A stretch of 28,663 nucleotides of DNA, taken from assembly GCA_002336975.1 (NCBI GenBank), contig DDFA01000089.1, positions 18,470 through 47,132 of the forward strand. The letters run 5' to 3'. How positions within the stretch are numbered: the stretch's first letter is position 1; every line of letters starts with the position of its first letter. Shown piece by piece: positions 26,052-28,663 of the stretch. The translations under genes and the position numbers were made by a program. The notes beneath the pieces are model-generated. The model searched no databases and was not told the DNA's origin. It saw nothing but the letters and a program-made list of their open reading frames with translations. The stretch comes from Phyllobacteriaceae bacterium UBA1940. Its GTDB lineage: Bacteria; Pseudomonadota; Alphaproteobacteria; Rhizobiales; Rhizobiaceae.

Positions 26052-26625
26052 CATCATGCCGCGCAAGACGTGGACGACAATCGAAGAGGTCTATCACGAG
26101 GGCGGACCGGCCGCGGCGACGCCGCTAATGCGCGGCGCGATCATGGCGGTGATCGAGAATCCGTTCGCCGGACGCTACGAACCCGACCTGCAGTGGTTCA
26201 TGGAGCAGTTGAAACCGCTTGGGCATCGTCTTGCGCGCGAACTGGCGGACAGGCTCGGCGGTCCCGACAAGGTGCAGGGGTTCGGCAAGGGGGCGATCGT
26301 CGGCACGTCCGGCGAGATCGAGCACGGCGCGCTGTGGCATGTGCCGGGCGGATACGCGATGCGCGAGGTGCTTGGAAACGCCCGGGCCATCGTGCCCTCG
26401 ACCAAGAAGGTCGGAGGCCCCGGGACGCGCCTCGACGTGCCGATCACCCATATCAACGCATCCTATGTGCGCAGCCATTTCGACGCGATGGAAGTCGGCG
26501 CCAACGACGCGCCGCGCGCCAACGAACTGGCGGTCATCCTGGTGATGACCACCGGCCAGCGCATCCACGCCCGCATGGGCGGGCTCGCCGCATCCGACGT
26601 CAAGGGCGAGGACGGATTGCGATGA
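26038..26625 (+). CDS. Amino acid synthesis (DUF1185/BB2672-like) family protein, copy 1
   Basis: A 195-residue cytoplasmic protein of the AA_synth family (DUF1185), whose biochemical role is not established. Shared family blocks are AVIENPFAGRYEPDL, a central GKGAIVGTSGEIEHGALWH, AIVPSTKKVGGPG, INASYVRSHFDAMEVG and NDAPRANELAV. These are also found in its neighbour, so the two arose by duplication. Compared with copy 2 it has an altered N-terminus and LWHVPGGYA where the typical form has HPKLGAP, so it is the more divergent copy. A GGAG lies 10 bases before the chosen ATG; GTG 26032 is an alternative. Its TGA overlaps copy 2's ATG. A heteromer with copy 2 is plausible but inferred. Its place between an importer and an enamidase suggests a catabolic role rather than amino acid synthesis. 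Confidence 0.82.
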   Translation: MAKTDIMPRKTWTTIEEVYHEGGPAAATPLMRGAIMAVIENPFAGRYEPDLQWFMEQLKPLGHRLARELADRLGGPDKVQGFGKGAIVGTSGEIEHGALWHVPGGYAMREVLGNARAIVPSTKKVGGPGTRLDVPITHINASYVRSHFDAMEVGANDAPRANELAVILVMTTGQRIHARMGGLAASDVKGEDGLR

Positions 26626-27206
26626 AAGCGCGTATTCGAAAGCTGGTCGTGTGCGTCGAGGAGACCTGGCGCGAAATGGGCCGCGAGATCGCACCGCCGA
26701 CGCGCAAGGCGATCGCCGCCGCGGTCATCGAAAATCCGTTCGCGGACCGCTACCACGAAGACCTGTCCGATTTGTCGGAGATCGGCGCTGAACTGGGCGG
26801 ACTTCTTGGGCAGCGTTGTGTCGAGGCGCTCGGCATCGCGCCCGAGAAGGCGGAAAGCTACGGCAAGGCCGCCATGGTGGGCGAGGCCGGCGAACTGGAG
26901 CACGCCGCCGCCATCCTGCATCCGAAACTCGGCGCGCCGCTGCGTGAAGCGGTCGAGAAGGGCGCCGCGCTCGTTCCCTCGTCGAAAAAGATGGGGAGCC
27001 CCGGCCAGGCGCTCGACATTCCGCTCGGCCACAAGGACGCCGCCTATGTCCGCAGCCATTTCGACGGCGCGGAAATCACCCTCAACGACGCGCCGCGCGC
27101 CAACGAAATCCTTGTCGCCGTGGCGGTGACGGACAGCGGCCGGCCGTTGCCACGGGTGGGTGGACTGAAAGCCCATGAAGCGAAGGGCGTCGATGGTCTT
27201 CGCTGA
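26622..27206 (+). CDS. Amino acid synthesis (DUF1185/BB2672-like) family protein, copy 2
   Basis: A 194-residue paralogue of the preceding gene and the more canonical of the two. Blocks include KLVVCVEETWREMG at the start, AVIENPFADRYHEDL, YGKAAMVGEAGELEHAA, LHPKLGAPLREAV, LVPSSKKMGSPGQALDIPL, KDAAYVRSHFDGAE and NDAPRANEILVAVAVTDSG. The fold of this family, as I recall, belongs to the chorismate-mutase/YjgF-like group, the fold also repeated in cyanuric acid hydrolase and barbiturase. A ring-amide hydrolase role is therefore conceivable but untested here. The ATG overlaps the stop of copy 1 (ATGA). The enamidase gene follows after 38 bases. Confidence 0.85.
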   Translation: MKARIRKLVVCVEETWREMGREIAPPTRKAIAAAVIENPFADRYHEDLSDLSEIGAELGGLLGQRCVEALGIAPEKAESYGKAAMVGEAGELEHAAAILHPKLGAPLREAVEKGAALVPSSKKMGSPGQALDIPLGHKDAAYVRSHFDGAEITLNDAPRANEILVAVAVTDSGRPLPRVGGLKAHEAKGVDGLR

Positions 27207-27244
27207 ACCGAAACAATGCTTCGCCGACAACGGGAGCCAGCCAA

Positions 27245-28417
27245 ATGACTGAACGGCCGCACAAGCTTGTCATCCGCAATATCGGCCTGATCCTGTCGGG
27301 ACGGCTGGAACAGCCGATCCTCGACGGCGACTGCGTCGTCGCGATCGACGGAAAGATCAGCGCCTGGGGTCGCGAGAAGGACCTCGACACCGGCGAAGCA
27401 AGTTCCGTGGTCGACGCCAACGGCGTCACCCTTGCGCCCGGCCTGATCGACAGCCATGTCCATCCGGTCGTTGGCGACTACACGCCGCGACAGCAGCAGC
27501 TCAACTGGATCGACAGCAGTCTCAACGGCGGCATCACGACGATGATTTCCGCCGGCGAGGTGCATACGCCCGGCCGCCCCAAGGACATTGTCGGTCTGAA
27601 GGCGCTGGCGATCGCGACCCAGCGCATGTACGAGAATTTCCGTCCCTCCGGCGTGAAGGTCCATGCCGGCGCGCCGGTGATCGAACATGGCATGACCGAG
27701 GAGGATTTCCGCGATCTCGCCGCCGCCGGCGTCACCCTGCTCGGCGAAGTCGGGCTCGGCAGCGTCAAGGACGGCAAGACCGCCCGGCAGATGGTCGACT
27801 GGGCGCGCAAATACGGCATTCAGAGCACCATCCACACCGGCGGTCCCTCCATCCCCGGCTCGGGCCTGATCGACGCCGACATGGTTCTGGAGACCGGCAC
27901 CGATGTCGTCGGCCACATCAATGGCGGCCACTCGGCGCTGCCCGACGACCAGATCGTATGCCTGTGCGACAAGTGCTCGTCCGGTCTCGAGATCGTTCAC
28001 AACGGCAATGAGCGGTCCGCCGTGCTTGCGCTGAACACGGCGCGCGAACTGGGCAAGCTCGACCAGATCATTCTCGGCACCGACGGACCGGCGGGTTCGG
28101 GCGTCCAGCCGCTCGGCATCTTGCGCATGGTGGCGATGCTCTCGGCCTTCGGCGGCGTGCCGGCGGAGCAGGCGTTCTGCTTCGCCACCGGCAACACCGC
28201 GCGACAGCGCAATCTCGACACCGGCCTGATCGAGGCGGGCAGGGCGGCCGACTTCGTGCTGATGGATCAGGCGTTGCATGCGCCCGGCCGCAACATCCTG
28301 GAATCGGTCGCGCAAGGCAATCTGCCGGGCATCGGCATGGTGATCATCGACGGGCAGGTTCGTTGCGCGCGCAGTCGCAATACGCCGCCCGCCGCCCGCA
28401 TTCCGCTGATCGTCTAG
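27245..28417 (+). CDS. Enamidase-family amidohydrolase
   Basis: A 390-residue amidohydrolase-superfamily enzyme that closely resembles enamidase of Eubacterium barkeri, which opens 1,4,5,6-tetrahydro-6-oxonicotinate to 2-formylglutarate and ammonia. Recognisable stretches are GLIDSHVHPVVGDYTPRQQ (66-84, metal H71 and H73), NGGITTMISAGEVHTPGRPK, LLGEVGLGSVK with the probable bridging E168, IHTGGPSIPG (H197), VVGHINGGHSA (H224), ILGTDGPAGSG (D280), and the terminal SRNTPPAAR. The glutamate replacing the carboxylated lysine of many relatives fits the enamidase subgroup. GGGAG lies 8 bases before the ATG. It ends the operon, and no 6-hydroxynicotinate reductase or nicotinate hydroxylase is in the window, so the true substrate may be another cyclic enamide. 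Confidence 0.9.
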   Translation: MTERPHKLVIRNIGLILSGRLEQPILDGDCVVAIDGKISAWGREKDLDTGEASSVVDANGVTLAPGLIDSHVHPVVGDYTPRQQQLNWIDSSLNGGITTMISAGEVHTPGRPKDIVGLKALAIATQRMYENFRPSGVKVHAGAPVIEHGMTEEDFRDLAAAGVTLLGEVGLGSVKDGKTARQMVDWARKYGIQSTIHTGGPSIPGSGLIDADMVLETGTDVVGHINGGHSALPDDQIVCLCDKCSSGLEIVHNGNERSAVLALNTARELGKLDQIILGTDGPAGSGVQPLGILRMVAMLSAFGGVPAEQAFCFATGNTARQRNLDTGLIEAGRAADFVLMDQALHAPGRNILESVAQGNLPGIGMVIIDGQVRCARSRNTPPAARIPLIV

Positions 28418-28426
28418 ATAGAAACG

Positions 28427-28483
28427 ATCTGCTGCGTCGGCCCGAAAATCGGAATCGATTTTCGAAAGCACGATGCAGCAGAT
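28427..28483. repeat. REP-like imperfect hairpin after the enamidase gene
   Basis: Outer arms ATCTGCTGC (28427-28435) and GCAGCAGAT (28475-28483) enclose inner arms CGAAAATCG (28443-28451) and CGATTTTCG (28456-28464) around a GAAT loop. The sequence resembles dispersed intergenic palindromes of Mesorhizobium and relatives; copy number cannot be seen here. It may also end transcription of the enamidase operon. Confidence 0.65.
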
Positions 28484-28530
28484 TCAAAGTGTTCGAGCCT
28501 CGTGCCGATATTGTGGTCCAATCTGTTTGT

Positions 28531-28620
28531 TGTTTGGTGAGACGAACCAGCAGGAGGGCCGCGCAGGCTCGATGTGGTTCATCGCGCAAGCCGCCCGACG
28601 CAGTGGGCGTCCACCAAACA
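28531..28620. repeat. Long-arm inverted repeat, unassigned
   Basis: TGTTTGGTG-A-GACG at 28531-28544 pairs with CGTC-CACCAAACA at 28608-28620, giving 13 pairs and one bulge. Inside it GAACCA and TGGTTC form a second pairing. No coding frame fits. It could be a structured RNA, an element end or a second repeat family. No known RNA motif was recognised. Confidence 0.45.
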
Positions 28621-28632
28621 CAAACCCTGCCC

Positions 28633-28657
28633 GTCGAATTGCCATTCGCAATTCGAC
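28633..28657. repeat. Perfect 10-bp inverted repeat at the right edge
   Basis: GTCGAATTGC and GCAATTCGAC are separated by CATTC. The perfect stem with a 5-base loop lies just inside the window edge. It may be a terminator or operator of a gene outside the window, or part of a repeat. Confidence 0.5.
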
Positions 28658-28663
28658 AGACAA

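Noticed and set aside
26070..27206. A single 378-codon fused frame covering both DUF1185 genes
   Set aside because: Its first half is out of phase with the family motifs seen in copy 1. Only the second half is real and corresponds to copy 2 with its own ATG at 26622.
27044..28471. A 475-codon minus-strand frame opposite the enamidase
   Set aside because: It starts inside the REP-like hairpin and is antisense to a gene with full catalytic motifs; the composition is that of antisense translation.
28541..28618. tRNA- or tmRNA-like segment ending in CCACCA
   Set aside because: No acceptor stem or T-arm with correct spacing could be formed. The inverted repeat pairs the wrong positions for either RNA.

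Overview
The window is GC-rich DNA with dense, mostly overlapping operons, many solute-binding-protein ABC importers, and protein families typical of Hyphomicrobiales (Rhizobiales). A Mesorhizobium-like or Phyllobacteriaceae-like alphaproteobacterium is the best guess from gene content and codon use; no rRNA or marker gene is present to fix the species. No tRNA, rRNA, CRISPR array, transposase or phage gene was seen. The region reads as an accessory scavenging island made of three import-plus-catabolism modules.

Module 1 (1-8048) holds a minus-strand polyamine/opine-type ABC importer: binding protein, two permeases, and an ATPase cut by the left edge. Beside it lie a PRPP-binding phosphoribosyltransferase, an M20 metallo-amidohydrolase, an inosine/uridine-type nucleoside hydrolase and a divergent adenine-deaminase-family enzyme. 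Together these look like nucleoside/purine-base and N-acyl compound salvage.

Module 2 (8137-18792) is a nearly textbook 2-aminoethylphosphonate (AEP) catabolic operon on the minus strand. The order is phnW (AEP transaminase), phnA (phosphonoacetate hydrolase), phnY (phosphonoacetaldehyde dehydrogenase), an FAD-dependent aminophosphonate oxidoreductase gene broken by one in-frame amber codon, and then an AEP-type ABC importer (binding protein, ATPase, fused double permease). A LysR-family regulator is divergent from phnW. The pathway would take AEP to phosphonoacetaldehyde, then phosphonoacetate, then acetate plus phosphate.

Between modules 2 and 3 (about 18800-20137) is a scrambled stretch. 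It has the C-terminal part of an AraC-family regulator on the minus strand, abutting a cysteine-rich C-terminal protein fragment on the plus strand.

Module 3 (20138-28417) is a MarR-family regulator divergent from a tightly coupled plus-strand operon. The operon encodes a cysteine hydrolase (isochorismatase fold), a complete urea/amide/branched-chain-type ABC importer with a Tat-type signal on the binding protein, two tandem paralogues of the poorly understood amino acid synthesis (DUF1185/BB2672-like) family, and a close relative of enamidase, known from anaerobic nicotinate fermentation. I infer an uncharacterised pathway that imports and opens a cyclic amide or N-heterocycle and releases ammonia. 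This is the most interesting system in the window. The right end (28418-28663) has no gene and holds three inverted repeats, the first resembling dispersed intergenic palindromes of rhizobia.
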